Positions 1 through 36,725 are shown, numbered from the stretch's first letter. The stretch is 64,000 nt of DNA from Corallium rubrum (GCA_964035015.1 OZ036002.1:14091699-14155698), one strand, 5' to 3'. Notes: generated from the sequence alone by a model not told the origin. A program made the numbers and translations.

Positions 1-922
1 TTTAAATCATTTAATGAAAGTTGAACATATCAAAGCAAAACTTAGACTTCATTATTAAATTCTGGTTGTAAAAAATATATTGTTTTTAGGAGGTTTCAAA
101 AGGGATTATTTCTAGCAAGCCTTCAAATAGCTTCTCTATGCATGTACATTTTGCAAAGGCAGAGTTAAAAGTTGACAGCTCAAAAATTACATTTGTAATA
201 GAGTCTCAGATAAAAACAATTCAGTAGAATCGGATTCCAGAAAGAAGTATTAAACAGACAACGTTTCAGTCGAAAATTTGGAATCACAGCCAAGAAAACC
301 GACAAAGCCCACGTCCACCACGATTAATATAAGCGTGATATAAGCCTAAGATAGTGTTTTAAGTTAGTTTTAGTTAAGCTGACTGATGGTTAATTTGGAC
401 GAGCAAAGGGTGAGCACGAAAACGTGAAGCTGCATGTATATTGTTTTAGGACATAAGGACAAAATACAAATCCCCTACCGTTTATATAAACTTGAATGAT
501 TTTGAGACGACTGAGTGACCACAAACACTGCAATTCAGATCGAGGTTTTGTTTACCATACGGCGTTTGGTTTCTTCAGGACCTCTGGTTTCGCTTCAACA
601 TATATTAAACCGGCTGTTTGTATCCTTTTCTTCGTTGTTCTCTTTTATTACTTAAGTAGAGCAGGCTCCAATTCGTTAAACGAAAGCAAAATACTGACAG
701 ATTTTTAGTTTTCTTGTCGCTAGTCACCAGTGTCCAACTATTCTTACCGCGTGACACCGTACCAAACATATATATATATATAAATAAATAAATAAACTAT
801 TTCCCAGATTTCGGCTCCCTCGCTTTTTCTACACGCGTGTAAAATGGACTCCACGCGTGTCGAGATTAGCACCCTAACCGGACTCCGGGCCTTCGGCCCG
901 TCGCCCGCTCGGGGACTAACCG
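1..922. repeat. Dispersed repeat family A, copy 1 (cut by window edge)
   Basis: This stretch matches two other places in the window, about 29950-30965 and 51060-51705, including the GTTGAACATATCAAAG-type start, a TATA-rich patch and a GC-rich end rich in ACGCGTGT and CCTTCGGCCCGTCGCCC. All copies stop at the same CTCGGGGAC boundary, so that is a true element end. Copy 2 is continuous with a LINE endonuclease frame on the minus strand, so family A may be the 5' region of that LINE; this is inference. Nothing in it looks like a host gene. Confidence 0.7.
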
Positions 923-1436
923 TCTCCCCGTATCGACCAAACACTTAATCACATGTCCCCCCACATCAGCATTGACGAACACCCCCGTCGGTGACACACT
1001 GTTGATATCGACGGCCTCGCTAGGATGGCCTGACCCTTGGCCATTCAGCGGGTCAGCCCTCGTCCGTTTCCCGCTGGCTTGCTTTGGTTTTGGTATCGGT
1101 CGTAGCAATCTCTGGCGAAGTGACCACGTCGGCCACACACGTAGCACGCATCTTGCGTTTGCCGCGTCGGACATTCTGCTGCCCGATGATTAAACTGACC
1201 ACAAGAAAAGCATGCTCCCCGGGGTCGACGCGACGATTGGCGCGAGTTTATCGCGTGGACTGCAAAGCTTTGTGTTGAGAGTTCATCGACTCTCGCAGTA
1301 AGGCTCTCGATTTTCTCCACCAGTGTAGAAATCATTGCTTCTTGTCTGTTGTTGCTTGACTCGTTAATCGCCGCGTTGATGCCAGCAGGGCATATCAAGT
1401 TGCTTCGCCACGGTTATGGTTTCTTCACAAGACGAC
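923..1436 (-). pseudogene. Gypsy-type Gag C-terminus and retropepsin fragment
   Basis: On the minus strand this encodes two CCHC zinc knuckles (CFSCGQFNHRAAEC and CYVCGRRGHFARDC), the nucleocapsid part of an LTR-retrotransposon Gag. In another frame follows a protease start with the active-site motif CLVDTG. The protease is cut about six residues after DTG, where repeat family A begins, so the copy is dead. The N-terminal Gag half lies at 2675-3114, beyond an inserted element, and reading frames do not join cleanly, so at least one frameshift is present. Family identity is firm from the knuckles; Gypsy rather than BEL is inferred from the Gag N-terminus and primer site. Confidence 0.8.
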
Positions 1437-1441
1437 GCCGG

Positions 1442-2670
1442 TGTCACAGGAAATCTGTCCCCCCCAAAAATGTGTCCCCCCCGGGACAGATTTCCTAGGA
1501 AATGTGTCCCCTCCAGGGACAGATTTCCTAGGAAATATGTCCCCCTCTTCGGAAATTTGTCCCCCTCTCAGAATGATTCCTTACAGGATAATTGATATAC
1601 GTGTAATGTGGACAAAACTTTTTAAAAGTAAAAAATATATATTTCTGAATGATAAATTATAACAGCTAAATATATATTTACAAAAACTGCAATATATAAA
1701 CTTATTTATTTAATAAAAACTTTGGCTTAATTGGACTGTCACTAAGTTTTGATGGTGGAACACATGAAGGGCAAAGCCATTCCTGATCACCTACCCCCAG
1801 AATGGCAAAGAATGGCACATGCATGGCAAGGCCAGCATCACCTATCTCCCAGCTACTACGTACACCAGTATGCATGACCAATACGGGTCGCTTTTGAGAG
1901 TCATCGCTCATTGAAAAAAGGCGTCTACTGCGTTTGTGAATGCATAATAAATACTTCCGTATATACCGTTTTTTGAAAAACGGCAAACTACACTATTATA
2001 ATAATAACAAAGCAAGAAAATGGTGAGCTGCCGAGAATTTCGACAACGAAATACTAACGTTTCACGCGGAACCCTTCATTAACCTCGAGCCAACACGCTC
2101 TTGGCGTAAAGCAGACAGCAAATTTTAATAATAGCGGGGGTCTTTGGTGTTCAAGTTTCGTTTTTTTATTGATTGTAACATCGTTGAGCTGATGTTTCAA
2201 AGCGTTGAAACAAACCTCGGTTTTCGGGTCTGGCATACTCTGAAAAAGGCACTATTTCAGCACGGGTTTTTCTCCGAAGCACTCGGTTTCAAAAATAGAA
2301 AAACAAATACATTAATCATTGCCGACTGCGATTAACATTTCAATGGTGCCGTGGGAGACCTTTCAGTATAAATCGAATATACTTACATAAGGCAAATCAC
2401 AAACGGAAGCTTTCAGTCTGAACATACAACTTGTCTGCAGTTTGCGGTGTGCCGTAAATGTGCGATCTATTCTTTATTATTTAAGACCTCTAATATAGAT
2501 GTATACCGTCTTGGGCAGTAACTAGTAGGACCCTTCAGAAATATATATTTTTTACTAGGAAACATGTCCCCCGAAGAGGGGGACATGTTTCCTAGGAAAT
2601 GTGTCCCGCTGCATGGGGGGACATATTTCCTAGGAAATGTGTCCCTGGGGGGGACACATTTACTGGGACA
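1442..2670. mobile_element. TIR DNA element inserted in Gypsy gag
   Basis: The two ends are inverted copies of each other. Both carry several short subrepeats of the type AGGAAATGTGTCCCC, and both continue inward to a shared AAAAATATATATTTCTGAA. The flanks show CCGG on each side (1438-1441 and 2671-2674), a candidate 4-bp target duplication. The subrepeats differ in number between ends. The interior holds only short frames (for example minus strand 1986-1702) that I do not recognise. It is probably a non-autonomous element; the superfamily is undetermined. Confidence 0.75.
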
Positions 2671-2674
2671 CCGG

Positions 2675-3114
2675 CCTTTGTAGAAGTTGGATCCGCAGGT
2701 TTTCCTGTACTCCTTCGATGAACTGTTGGCGCAACAGAGCATTGCGGTCTCCCTCTCCTACATCGGGCATTGTGCGATGCAACGCGCTTTCTAAGGCAAA
2801 CGCGTAAACATCCAAGTCTTCGGCTGGCTTTCTTTTGCGACTGCGGAATTCTGTCATCGCCACATATCTTCTATATCGCTTCCCCCGAACGAATCGTTCA
2901 ATGTTTCAATAAGAACCTTGAAGTCTTCTTTCTTGGTAGCCGGTAAACGTTCAAACACAACGAACGCTTTGCCAGTTAGGAGAGTCGGTAGCCTCTTCAA
3001 TTTGTCGTCGTCCTTCCACCCGTTTGCGACGGCACAAACTTCGAACTTACGAAGCCACAGATCGAAATCCCCATCTCCAAAACCCTCCGGTAACGCTAGC
3101 GTTGCTTTTGCCAT
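2675..3114 (-). pseudogene. Gypsy-type Gag N-terminal fragment
   Basis: The minus strand, from an ATG at 3114, reads MAKATLALPEGFGDGDFDLW and continues with motifs usual for retrotransposon Gag (WLRKFE, LPTLLTGKAFVVFERL, then ALESALHRTMPDVGE and LLRQQFIEG). The frame shifts near 2860, where the part ending in EDMWR stops and the next part opens in another frame. At 2674 the coding sequence is broken by the TIR element. With 923-1436 it makes one degraded Gag-protease copy. The ATG follows directly after a primer-binding site, as expected for a retrotransposon leader. Confidence 0.8.
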
Positions 3115-3133
3115 AATCCTGGTCACGGCACCA
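3115..3133 (-). promoter_or_regulatory. Primer-binding site of the Gypsy copy (tRNA-His type)
   Basis: On the minus strand the sequence TGGTGCCGTGACCAGGATT closely matches the complement of an animal tRNA-His 3' end, including the CCA. It sits between the candidate LTR edge and the gag ATG, the correct place for a minus-strand primer site. The tRNA match is from memory of conserved tRNA ends. Confidence 0.65.
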
Positions 3134-3135
3134 AA

Positions 3136-3317
3136 TGTAACAATCGACAATATGTGCGCTTTACAACTTTATTTATATTCCTATCGCTCTCATAACGTTT
3201 TCCCTCAATCATTTTCCTGTTCTTTTGTTCGGTCCTTAATTAATCACTTATCTCAAATTTCTATTAATCTACTTTAATACTTTAATCTGTTCAAGTACTC
3301 TATTATTAAACATTACA
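3136..3317 (-). repeat. Candidate solo 5' LTR of the Gypsy copy
   Basis: Directly beyond the primer site the plus strand starts TGTAACAATCGAC, and about 180 bp later reads AAACATTACA, giving TGTAA...TTACA termini. No second LTR is visible in the window, so the outer boundary is tentative. Confidence 0.4.
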
Positions 3318-3834
3318 CTGAATAGAGGACGCTTGTCGTTCCAGGAGAGTGTGGTCTGAAACCGTTTCACAACTTCAAGCTGAAAACACTTTACTAACGT
3401 ACAAGTACAATTTTTACTGTTTCTACGTTTGAAAATATTGTATCTTTTTTCATTTGTTTAAAGGGCTTATGCAGCGGAAAATAAGTTCGGGAGAGACCCT
3501 CTGTAAGCACTTTAAGAACAAGGACGGTATTGATGTGCAAACGGATTCCTTTGTTTTAGAGAAAGACTGAAAGACGTTGCGAGCCCAAGAATATCGAAAG
3601 CGCAACCTATTAATTCTTTAATGATCTGATTGGTTCGTTGAAAACCATTACGTGTTTCAGAGGAATTAGAGTGTTCTTAGAAACGTAATGCGGTCACTCT
3701 TCATTCAAGAGCAGTTCTTCCTTGAGTAAAGACTTCTTTACAACTGCAGCTAGCATTTTTTGAAAAAAGAAACGAGCGCGTCCGTAGCGGTTGATATTTT
3801 CGAGATCGTAGCGACGAAGACGTTTTTGGCTACC
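3318..3834. other. Upstream region of the IgGFc/VWA/ZP gene
   Basis: No coding frame or repeat that I recognise. It presumably holds the promoter and 5' leader of the gene starting at 3835. I see no convincing TATA box or initiator and do not assign one. Confidence 0.3.
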
Positions 3835-28722
<24,888 letters not shown>

Positions 28723-28867
28723 TTGTGTTGAAAAGAGGTCGACTTTGTCGCGTCACAGCTACACCAATAATTCATTAGTTGACTGTATCAAACCAATCAA
28801 AATGCTTGATTTTGGTCACGTTTTGCTGCAGTTTCCACACTTCCGATTATTTCTATGCTTCCGATAC

Positions 28868-29240
28868 AGTTGGGCTGGCCCCCCACTTTTTTTGGTGGGG
28901 GGGGGGGGCAGAATATGTTTGGGCCCCCCCACTTTTTAACAAGGCCAGTAATAAACAAGGCCAGTAATAAAGTTATGATTAACAAAATCACTAACCCTAG
29001 CTAACCCACGACTTTCAATAAAGATATAATGCAGATATTCAATGTCCGGAAAAGTGTTGTCTTTTGAGTATTTTGTGACGTTTTTGGACCTTCAGAATTC
29101 TGTAAATCCTTGTCCTAAAATGCAGGAAATGGCATTTCAGAGACTCTAGATTTCAAAATTTCCCGGGGGAACATGCCCCCGGACCCCACTAAAAAGTTTG
29201 GACCCCCCACTTTTAGGGTCGCTCTGACGCCACTGCCTGT
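28868..29240. mobile_element. hAT-like MITE, copy 2
   Basis: Inverted relative of 6288-6705: shares AACAAGGCCAGTAATAA, AAATGCAGGAAATGGCATTT-like and CCCGGGGGAACATGCCCCCG blocks and the end GGTCGCTCTGACGCCACTG. It lies just past the ZP gene stop and contains AATAAA hexamers that might serve as polyadenylation signals, which is untested. Confidence 0.65.
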
Positions 29241-29402
29241 TCTGATATGCTTTTGAAAATATCATTAATTTAGTTGTATTAAATGTTGGCGTTAATTTTA
29301 AAACATCATGAACCTCTCTGTATACTAGTGTCTGTGTCATCATCGTTTTGATCACAATGGCATTAACACATGTAGAATGTGCAATTCTGAGTATAATTAT
29401 TT

Positions 29403-29888
29403 GCTAGTAATATTTATACTAGTACTAGGGTGTCTGTACATAACAGCACAAAGAATATTTTTTTGTTTTGGGTTTTTGATTTCTATCCAGAGTGTTTCAC
29501 AGAGGTTAGAGATAAAGCTTAAGTCATCTCTCTGAACAAATTTGATATTATTTTTTAGATACATACCAACTCCTCCAGCAGAGGAGAGACTAGGTTGAGA
29601 TATAAAATTATAACCAGGAACTGAAATGTTACTAAGAACTTCCTTATCCTGAGTAAACTTGATCTCCAAAAGGCCAATGACACTAAAACCATGATGCAAT
29701 TCATATTTTAACATATTCATCAGCTTGTCACAATTTGCACCAAGACTGCGAATGTTACAGTGCAGTGCAGAAAATGAGGTTGAAGTACAGTTATCATTAA
29801 TATCTACACTAGAAATACATAAATGCAACACCCCCTCGCCTGCTTTTATATGCTTTTTTAAATACACCCCACCCACCTCACCTTCCAA
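29403..29888 (-). pseudogene. LINE endonuclease (EEP) N-terminal fragment
   Basis: The minus strand encodes FSALHCNIRSLGANCDKL, VIGLLEIKFTQ, VPGYNFISQPSLSSAGGVGM, LCETLWIEIKNPKQKNIL and AVMYRHPST. This is the N-terminal half of the apurinic-type endonuclease of LINEs (the N of HCNIRS and the E of LLEIKF are metal or active-site positions). The frame ends after about 160 codons and no RT follows. The upstream side runs into repeat family A, suggesting that family A is this LINE's 5' region. Confidence 0.8.
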
Positions 29889-30965
29889 TTAAAATAAGCA
29901 CTCCTGATATACAGCAAAAACAAATGATAATCCTCAGGATAATTACAGAATTTATGATTAGGATGACTAAAAGAAAGTTGAACATATCAAAGGAAAACTT
30001 ACAGATTTCATATTAAACTCTGGTTGTAAAAATATATTGTTTTTAGCCATTTAGGAGGTTTCCAAAGGAATTACTTTTATGTTTTGCAAAGGCAAGATTA
30101 AAAGTTAACAGCTCAAAAACTACATTTATAATAGGAGATAAAAACAACAGACAACCTTTCAGTCTGTATAATACAGGACAAAAGAAGATGGACAAAGCCT
30201 ATGAGTATTTATGATAACTGATAAGTGCTTGCAATTAAGTGAATGAAAAACGTCACGTCCACAGTAGCAAAGGGAAAGCACGAAAACGTGAAGCTGTATA
30301 CTGCTTAATGGCCGGCAAAAAATTGAAAACAACATATTAAAGGGACAAGGTATAAAACTTTATATGATAGTTGCTAGATTAAGTTTTATATACAGTAACT
30401 GACGAGTGTCTAAAAGGGTTCTATTTAAACGTCTTGCCGTTCTTGGCGTTTACAGAATATATTAATGAATAAATGCTGATTACAATCAGCAAAATAAATA
30501 AATACAAATGTCTTACTGTCATCTTTAAAATGATGTTATTGAGACCACTGAGTGACCTGTGACCACAAACACTACAAATTCAGATCGAGATTTTGTTTAC
30601 CATACGGCGTTTGGCTTCTTCAGGTTTTCTGATTTCTCTTCAAGATATTAAACCGGCTGTTTGTATCCTGCTTTTATTCGTTGTTCTGCTTCTTTCCGTT
30701 TAAAATGAAACCATTTGAAACCATTTTGTTTCGCAAAATGTGGAAATTATATAAAGTTTGCTTCAAAGCTAGTCACCAGTGCCCGAGTATTTTTACCGCG
30801 TGACATCCTACGACGTATATATATATATATACAAACTATTTCCAGATTTTGTCTCCCTTGCTTTTTCTACACGCGTGTAAAGTGGACTCCACGCATGTCG
30901 AGATTAGCACCCTCACCGGGCTCCGGGCCTTCGGCCCGTCGCCCGGCTCGGGGACAATGTCCAGG
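29889..30965. repeat. Dispersed repeat family A, copy 2
   Basis: Matches 1-922 and 51060-51705 in the same orientation, ending at CTCGGGGAC. On its minus strand it flows into the LINE endonuclease frame. Confidence 0.8.
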
Positions 30966-31704
30966 TAACCCACGCATTTAGAATGGGAATATAACTATTA
31001 TTTATAAAAGTAGATGTCGTCTGGGCTTATTATAGCCTAATTAATTTATAAAGTATGATAGCTTGCCGATACAGGTATGTTGACCTGTATATTGAATATT
31101 AAACAATCTACAGTAACATAAACAGTTTTTGTTGTTGACAATATATTACCAAACTTTTTATAATACAACTTAACTTTAATTTGTCGTTTTTGGTTATTTA
31201 TATTCATGAAAAATTTAAGTTGCGCGTGCCGCTGTATTTTGTCTAAACATTCCCTCAGATTGCAGGAAATCGCATTTCCGGTGTCTTAATTTTCAAAATT
31301 TTCCGGGGGGAGTGCCCCCGGACCCCCCTAGTCATCGCAAATACGATACAGTCAGATTTTCTCCTAGACCCACCCCTGCACAGCTACACCAATAATTCAT
31401 CTTATTCCAATGGAGCAAGTCGACGCCTAAGCATTTAACCATTGTTTTAACCTAATATTATATATAGCCTTCAGTGCTATTGGTTTGTTTTGTCAACATT
31501 CTGTTGAAAACTGTGATAGTTTCACGTGTGTATACATAAAGCGTGTTAGTGTGCATGCTCTAGCCATTGTTTTTGTAGTATGAGATTTCTCCTTTTCTGA
31601 TTAAGAAACACTGTCAACTCATTATCCTTGTATAAGTCTGTTACATGCTTGTAATCGTTCAATAGTTTAGAGTTTATAGTACTTATTTGTTAGTATATTT
31701 GACG
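30966..31704. other. Intergenic, with a hAT-like MITE remnant
   Basis: About 31255-31345 carries GCAGGAAATCGCATTTCC and CCCCCGGACCCCC, a piece of the family at 28868. The rest shows nothing recognisable. Confidence 0.4.
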
Positions 31705-32360
31705 TGCATACTATTTTACTCTTGCTATTTTGTAATCTCAGCATTTGGTGTTATATAACAATGTATCTCAGTCAAGTTGGCATATATTATGTAAGAGTTA
31801 ATATTAACAACGTGAACGTCCCTTTCTGCACACGGTAACGTAATTTGATTTGCTATTTTATACTCTTGCTATTTTGTAATCTCAGCATTTGGTGTTATAT
31901 AAACGTGTATCTCAAGTCAATAAAAGTAGCGTGCTGCGTAGGTAGTGTAGAAACAACAATCGAAATATATTAAGCTTAGATATACTGCCGAAACAGAGAA
32001 CGTAGGAGTCTAACGTTTCGAGCGAGGCCCACATTCTTTACGTTTCTCTCTGACGAAGGGCCTTCGCTCGAAACGTTAATAGACTCCTACGTTCTCTGTT
32101 TCGGCAGTATATCTAAGCTTAATATATCTCAACTCAAGTTGGCATATATTATTGAGGATTAATAGTATTAACAACGTGAACGTCCCTTTAGACTATCTGC
32201 ACACGGTAACGTAATTTGATTTGCTATTTTATATTCTTGCTATTTTGTAATAAACATGTATCTCAAGTCAAGTTGACATATATTATTGAGGATTAATGTT
32301 GAAAACGTGAACGTCCCTTTAGACCACGTGTTTAGACTATCTGCACACGGTAACGTTTGA
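31705..32360. repeat. Diverged tandem repeat, interrupted
   Basis: CTCTTGCTATTTTGTAATCT...GTGTTATATAA and GTGAACGTCCCTTT...CACACGGTAACG recur three times (about 31715, 31855, 32225). An inverted Penelope-type pair (31921-32130) splits the second copy. Confidence 0.75.
31921..32130. repeat. Inverted pair of Penelope-type hammerhead-like repeats
   Basis: The left arm (minus) and right arm (plus) meet near 32030. The plus arm holds CTGACGA at 32050-32056 and CGAAAC, with stem and GTTC to about 32094. Boundary words GTAGCGTGCTGCGTAGG match copies at 5340 and 56200. Confidence 0.8.
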
Positions 32361-33029
32361 AGCGGTTTCGTTTTGTTTCAACTAATTGCTTCAAGATTTG
32401 TGTCAATTGTCTTACAGCTCGTGACCACTGGAGAATCGTTATTTTATGTGGATTTGACACCAATCTCATTTTAAACAACGTATTGAGTTTGCATGAGAGG
32501 CCGAAAGTGCTTCAGTTCGGTCTAGCAGGCGACCTGAGGTTGGCGTGAACTGAATCTCAGACCGGACTCATAAAAATGATCTATAGTAAAAACACCACAA
32601 CCGACCTAACGTCAGTCCAGCCTGAGTTTGGGCCCACCTCATGTAAACACCCCCTTAACTAGAAATACATGAACGCAACAACCCCTCGCCCGCTTTATAT
32701 GCATTTTTAACCCCCCTTCTCCCCCCCCCCCCCCTCCCCTAATTTCTGTTTTTGTTGTATTAATGAACACAGATCAGAAAACATCCAGAAAATTAGCTAG
32801 CAAGGCTCATCTGTAGTCGTGTATTATTTCTATGGTATTGACCCACCGAAAGGACATGCAATGTCAATATTAAAAAAACAAAACGAGATGAACCAAATGA
32901 CAAATTTTCACTCAAAAATATATATAAACAGTGGCCAAGAAAAGACACAAATCACACAATGTCAACGTCCTAGCGTTGAAAGACAATTCTAGACAATATA
33001 TTATTTATATTATTATACATTGTAGTCAA
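32361..33029. other. Intergenic, nothing recognised
   Basis: A CTAGAAATACATGAACGCAA piece near 32660 also occurs at 29811 and 50900 (an end associated with family A). No gene is seen. Confidence 0.35.
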
Positions 33030-33595
33030 TTCCTGTCTTCTCATTGGCTAAGTGCATACGGTTAATTATGGGAATCAGCGCAACCTACAGATTAGTGAAT
33101 AATCTGCCAGCAGATTATTCACTAATCTGTAGGTTGCGCCCGCAATGCGAGATTTCCTAACGAGCGGTAGCTTTCCACACAAGCAAAAACAACATGACTG
33201 CTCGATTTTCGTCTTGGACAGTAGAAGAAATCGAAAAATTACTTGAAGACAAAGACTCTGAAAACACAAAAAGATCGACCAAAGTTGCAAAAGAACTCTT
33301 CTATGAGTAATCTTAGAGAAAAAGAAATCCAGGAACCGAACGAAAAAGAACAACTTGCAAAAGTTTTGAAATCTTTTTATGTGGAAGCACGAAAAAATGG
33401 TGGCTCGTCTTACTCCATGGGAAGCCAAAAAACATCGAGATTGAATACAATATATAATAAAACAATTATTGGATTCAGTTTTTGTGATATCTGGATAATC
33501 AAGGTCGAGGTAAGTGTTATCAGTCTCAGCCTTCGGCTTCGGCTGATAACACTTACCTCGACCTTGATTATTCCAGATATCACAAAAACCTCATC

Positions 33596-33600
<5 letters not shown>
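33030..33600 (+). mobile_element. Foldback element carrying a KIAA1958/Crypton-type N-terminal fragment
   Basis: An ATG at 33194 opens a frame with TVEEIEKLLEDKDSENTKRS, which stops after 38 codons; the next part, NEKEQLAKVLKSFYVEARKN, continues in another frame. This is the N-terminal region of KIAA1958/QRICH1-like proteins, which derive from Crypton tyrosine-recombinase elements. It is flanked by a CAGATTATTCACTAATCTG hairpin on the left and a long palindrome (CTCGACCTTGATTATCCAGATATCAC-type arms, apex CAGCCTTCGGCTTCGGCTG) on the right. No recombinase domain is present. Confidence 0.7.

Positions 33601-33659
<59 letters not shown>
33601..33659. repeat. (TA)n microsatellite
   Basis: Perfect TA run leading into a short copy of the family A end. 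Confidence 0.98.
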
Positions 33660-33666
<7 letters not shown>

Positions 33667-33772
33667 ACATCTCGCAGAATTTCTTTCCCACTTGCGTGTA
33701 ATTTCGCGTTACTACACGCGTGCAAAATGGACTCCACGCGTGTCGAGATTAGCACCCTCGCCGGCTCGGGGA
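33660..33772. repeat. Short copy of repeat family A end
   Basis: Carries ACACGCGTGCAAAATGGACT and GTGTCGAGATTAGCACCCTC, then the CGGCTCGGGGA boundary. Only the terminal ~110 bp is kept. Confidence 0.75.
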
Positions 33773-33796
33773 TCACAGATTGTAGACCGTTTGGCG

Positions 33797-34096
33797 TTAA
33801 GGCGGTTTTCCACCAGGCGATATTTGTCGACCGACTCGACATTTTTCTTTCGTCTTGGCTAATTAAGCCGGTTTTCCACTAGGCGACTTTTTTCGCGCGA
33901 AGCGACTTTTTCTTTTGTCTCATGAGCTCTGAGCTGGAGCTAATCAGAAATCTATTGAATTCGAACAAAAGAAAGTCGCTTCGCGCAAAAGAAATCGCCT
34001 GGTGGAAAATCGGCTTTAGTTCCACTCGAGAGCTTGCGAGACAAAAGAAAATGTCGCTTTGCGCGACATTTTTCGCCTGGTGGAAAACCGCCTTTA
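33797..34096. mobile_element. MITE with TTTTCCACYAGGCGA ends
   Basis: TTAAGGCGGTTTTCCACCAG at the left, complement at the right, with several inner GTCGCTTCGCGC hairpins. Sister copies at 53069 and, more distantly, 28113. Confidence 0.85.
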
Positions 34097-34724
34097 GATC
34101 TTTTGGTTTGGAAAGTGGATTGTCTAATTGCTGTAAGACTCTCTCTCCTCTATGTTTTCAATAGATTTCAAAAGCTTACGTCAGTGACAGAAAATTAACT
34201 TGAATAGGAATGAATAATTTTAGTTTCCCCTTGGGACTATTTTGTTTAAGGAATTATTATATTCTTAACAATATATTACTGCATAAAGATAAATCGTATG
34301 CTCAAGCAAGCATTGTGTTTGAGCGCAAAGCACGTTATTCAAGCAACGACTTTCTCAAACTACAACTGGCGATGGGACTAGTAGTAACACTTATTGTAAA
34401 CACTGTGGCTTTTTACGGCTAAGTAGAGAGTTTCTGAAAACGGATTCCTGGCAGTAAATAATTAACGACAAAGTGTGTAGAATTCGTGCTAGACAAGCTA
34501 AAGCCGGAGAAATGATAGCGATCATTCTGAAGAAGATGTCAAAGCTGTTCCTGGACAATACGGCTGCCGTTTGTTAAACGAATTTGATATAATGATGGTA
34601 TGTAATGATATAAGATATTGCCTTTCTCTTAACTTGAACGGGAAAGAAGTGAAGTGAAGTGAAGAGAAGAGAAGAAGAGAGAGGGAGTACAGCTTGATAT
34701 TGAAAGCGTTTCAGGCACTGTACA
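34097..34724. other. Intergenic, nothing recognised
   Basis: A 70-codon plus-strand frame at 34210-34422 has no family I know. A short GAAGT/GAGAA purine run lies at 34645-34685. Confidence 0.3.
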
Positions 34725-35136
34725 CAGGGACGTAGCGAGCGGGGGGGTGTGGGGGGGTGCTACACCCCCCCAACTCAGGTGAAGAAAAAAATTCAGGTAA
34801 AATCATGAAACAGTCCGGTAAAAAATCAGGTAAATAAATCTGTTAAATTGAGACAGACAAAAGACATTGAAATCTGAAAATTCAGTAAAATTAAATGATA
34901 TCAGCTCATGTAAGGCTTGAACTCTTGAATACACGTGTAATTTTCCCCTTCCGCACCGCAATGGGTCAAATTTCATTGCCACAGGCGCGATTCGCGAGCC
35001 AAGGAATCGCGCATATATCGTATCCCGCAGCGAAACGCAATTGTAATCTGACATCCTTTGCAAAAGGTTAAAATGGTTTAAACTTTTCGAGTTTCGACAC
35101 TCGTTTCACACCGGAAAAGTTGAAGACACGCAAAAG

Positions 35137-35580
35137 TTGGTAGCTGCGTTCCCGTCGGCATTCTCACTGGAATCAAGTGGTGCAATTCACAGCGAATTGG
35201 CAGTTTTCTTTGAGTATGCACTGAAGGAGCATAACCGGGAGCAAGATGAACGTCAGTCACAAGGTTTAGAAGCAAAACTCATGACATGCACGATAGCTGC
35301 AAAGATCGCTGTTAAAATTGCCAAAAACCATGGTCTCTATAAGTTAGCTGCAAAGGTTTACAAATTATTCCTAACAGCCGCCCCTTCCGTTGTCAAGAAC
35401 GAGCGATCATTCAGCCTAATGAAGATTGTGAAAAGTTATTCACGAAACAAGATATCTGGAGAACGTTTGAACGATCGCATGATTCTTGCCGCTGAAAAGG
35501 ATATCACCAATGCTGTTGACGTAAACAAGCTTGCCAAAAAATGGTCATTATTGAAAAACCGACGACTGTCAATCGACTAA
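35137..35580 (+). pseudogene. hAT transposase C-terminal dimerisation domain (left arm)
   Basis: The frame ends with NERSFSLMKIVKSYSRNKIS followed by ERLNDRMILAAEKDI, the hATC dimerisation motif, after a helical stretch (EYALKEHNREQDERQ). The zinc finger and RNase-H-like catalytic core are absent. About 147 codons remain. Confidence 0.8.
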
Positions 35581-36725
35581 AAATATTTTCAAGTTTAACT
35601 GACTGTTAAGAACACAGATGAATTCATACTAAGCAGGGACGTAGCGAAGCCTTTGTTGTTGGGGGGGTGTAAGGTGGTCATTTACCTGAATTTTAAAACA
35701 TTTTGAAAATTTACCTGAAGTTTCACTGTTTTACATTATGGGGTAATTGGGAGTTCTGCGTATTATTTCGCACGCAGCTATATCTTTCAATACCTTTTAC
35801 CAACACCTGCAGAAAAATTGAAGTAACGTCATAGGAATACGGCATTACCAGAAATTTGGGACAAGATGGTGGCGCGCGTGCGTATTAAGGACCGTAATAA
35901 TGGAGATTCTCAACCGTAAATAATAAGGAGAACACATAATTCAAATTTTGCTTAAACGGTGACATATTCCTTCTTTTCCCGACTCCATCTGACTTCAGCA
36001 TGGACTAAGGAACAGTTACAACTAAAAAACATTTGCTTACTTCGACGACAAAGTACTTCCCTAGCTCGTCTTATTTTTGCACTGAAAGTGCCACTATCCA
36101 TAGCGTTGGCCATAGTAATCTTTGTAAACAGGTGCTAGAAATTGGCCAAATTGACCAACAACGTTACGGGCGATGCGAAGTGCCCGACTCGCGGTGCATT
36201 CGGCAGGAGTCAGTCTACTTCGAGAGCACATAAAAGTCCTCATTTGTCCTTGGCATAGTACTTCCAAAAGCGTTTGAACTTGCTTGATTTCACAGTGCTT
36301 GTGGTCGTTTACATGCACGATTTAGGCAAATTCTAAAGAACTCAATGACCTGAATAATGAGAAATATTAGAATACAGTAGAATCACACGCATTAGAAATT
36401 CTAGAATACATAATTATATTATTAGGCGAATATAGCTGCTGACAGAGAGCAGCGACACAAATGACCCTAATTTTTGGTGATGATAAAATTTTATTTCAGA
36501 ATAATGTTTAAAAGTTCAAATCCTTCTAACATTTCATGGTTGTAAAGCCTGTATATATAGTTTACGGTATTACATATTAATATTGAAAAAATAATTAAGT
36601 TGAAATGTACTTGTGTAGAATTTAAGTACGTATCTTAGTATGAATTCATCTGTGTTCTTAACAGTCAGTTAAACTTGAAAATATTTTTAGTCGATTGACA
36701 GTCGTCGGTTTTTCAATAATGACCA

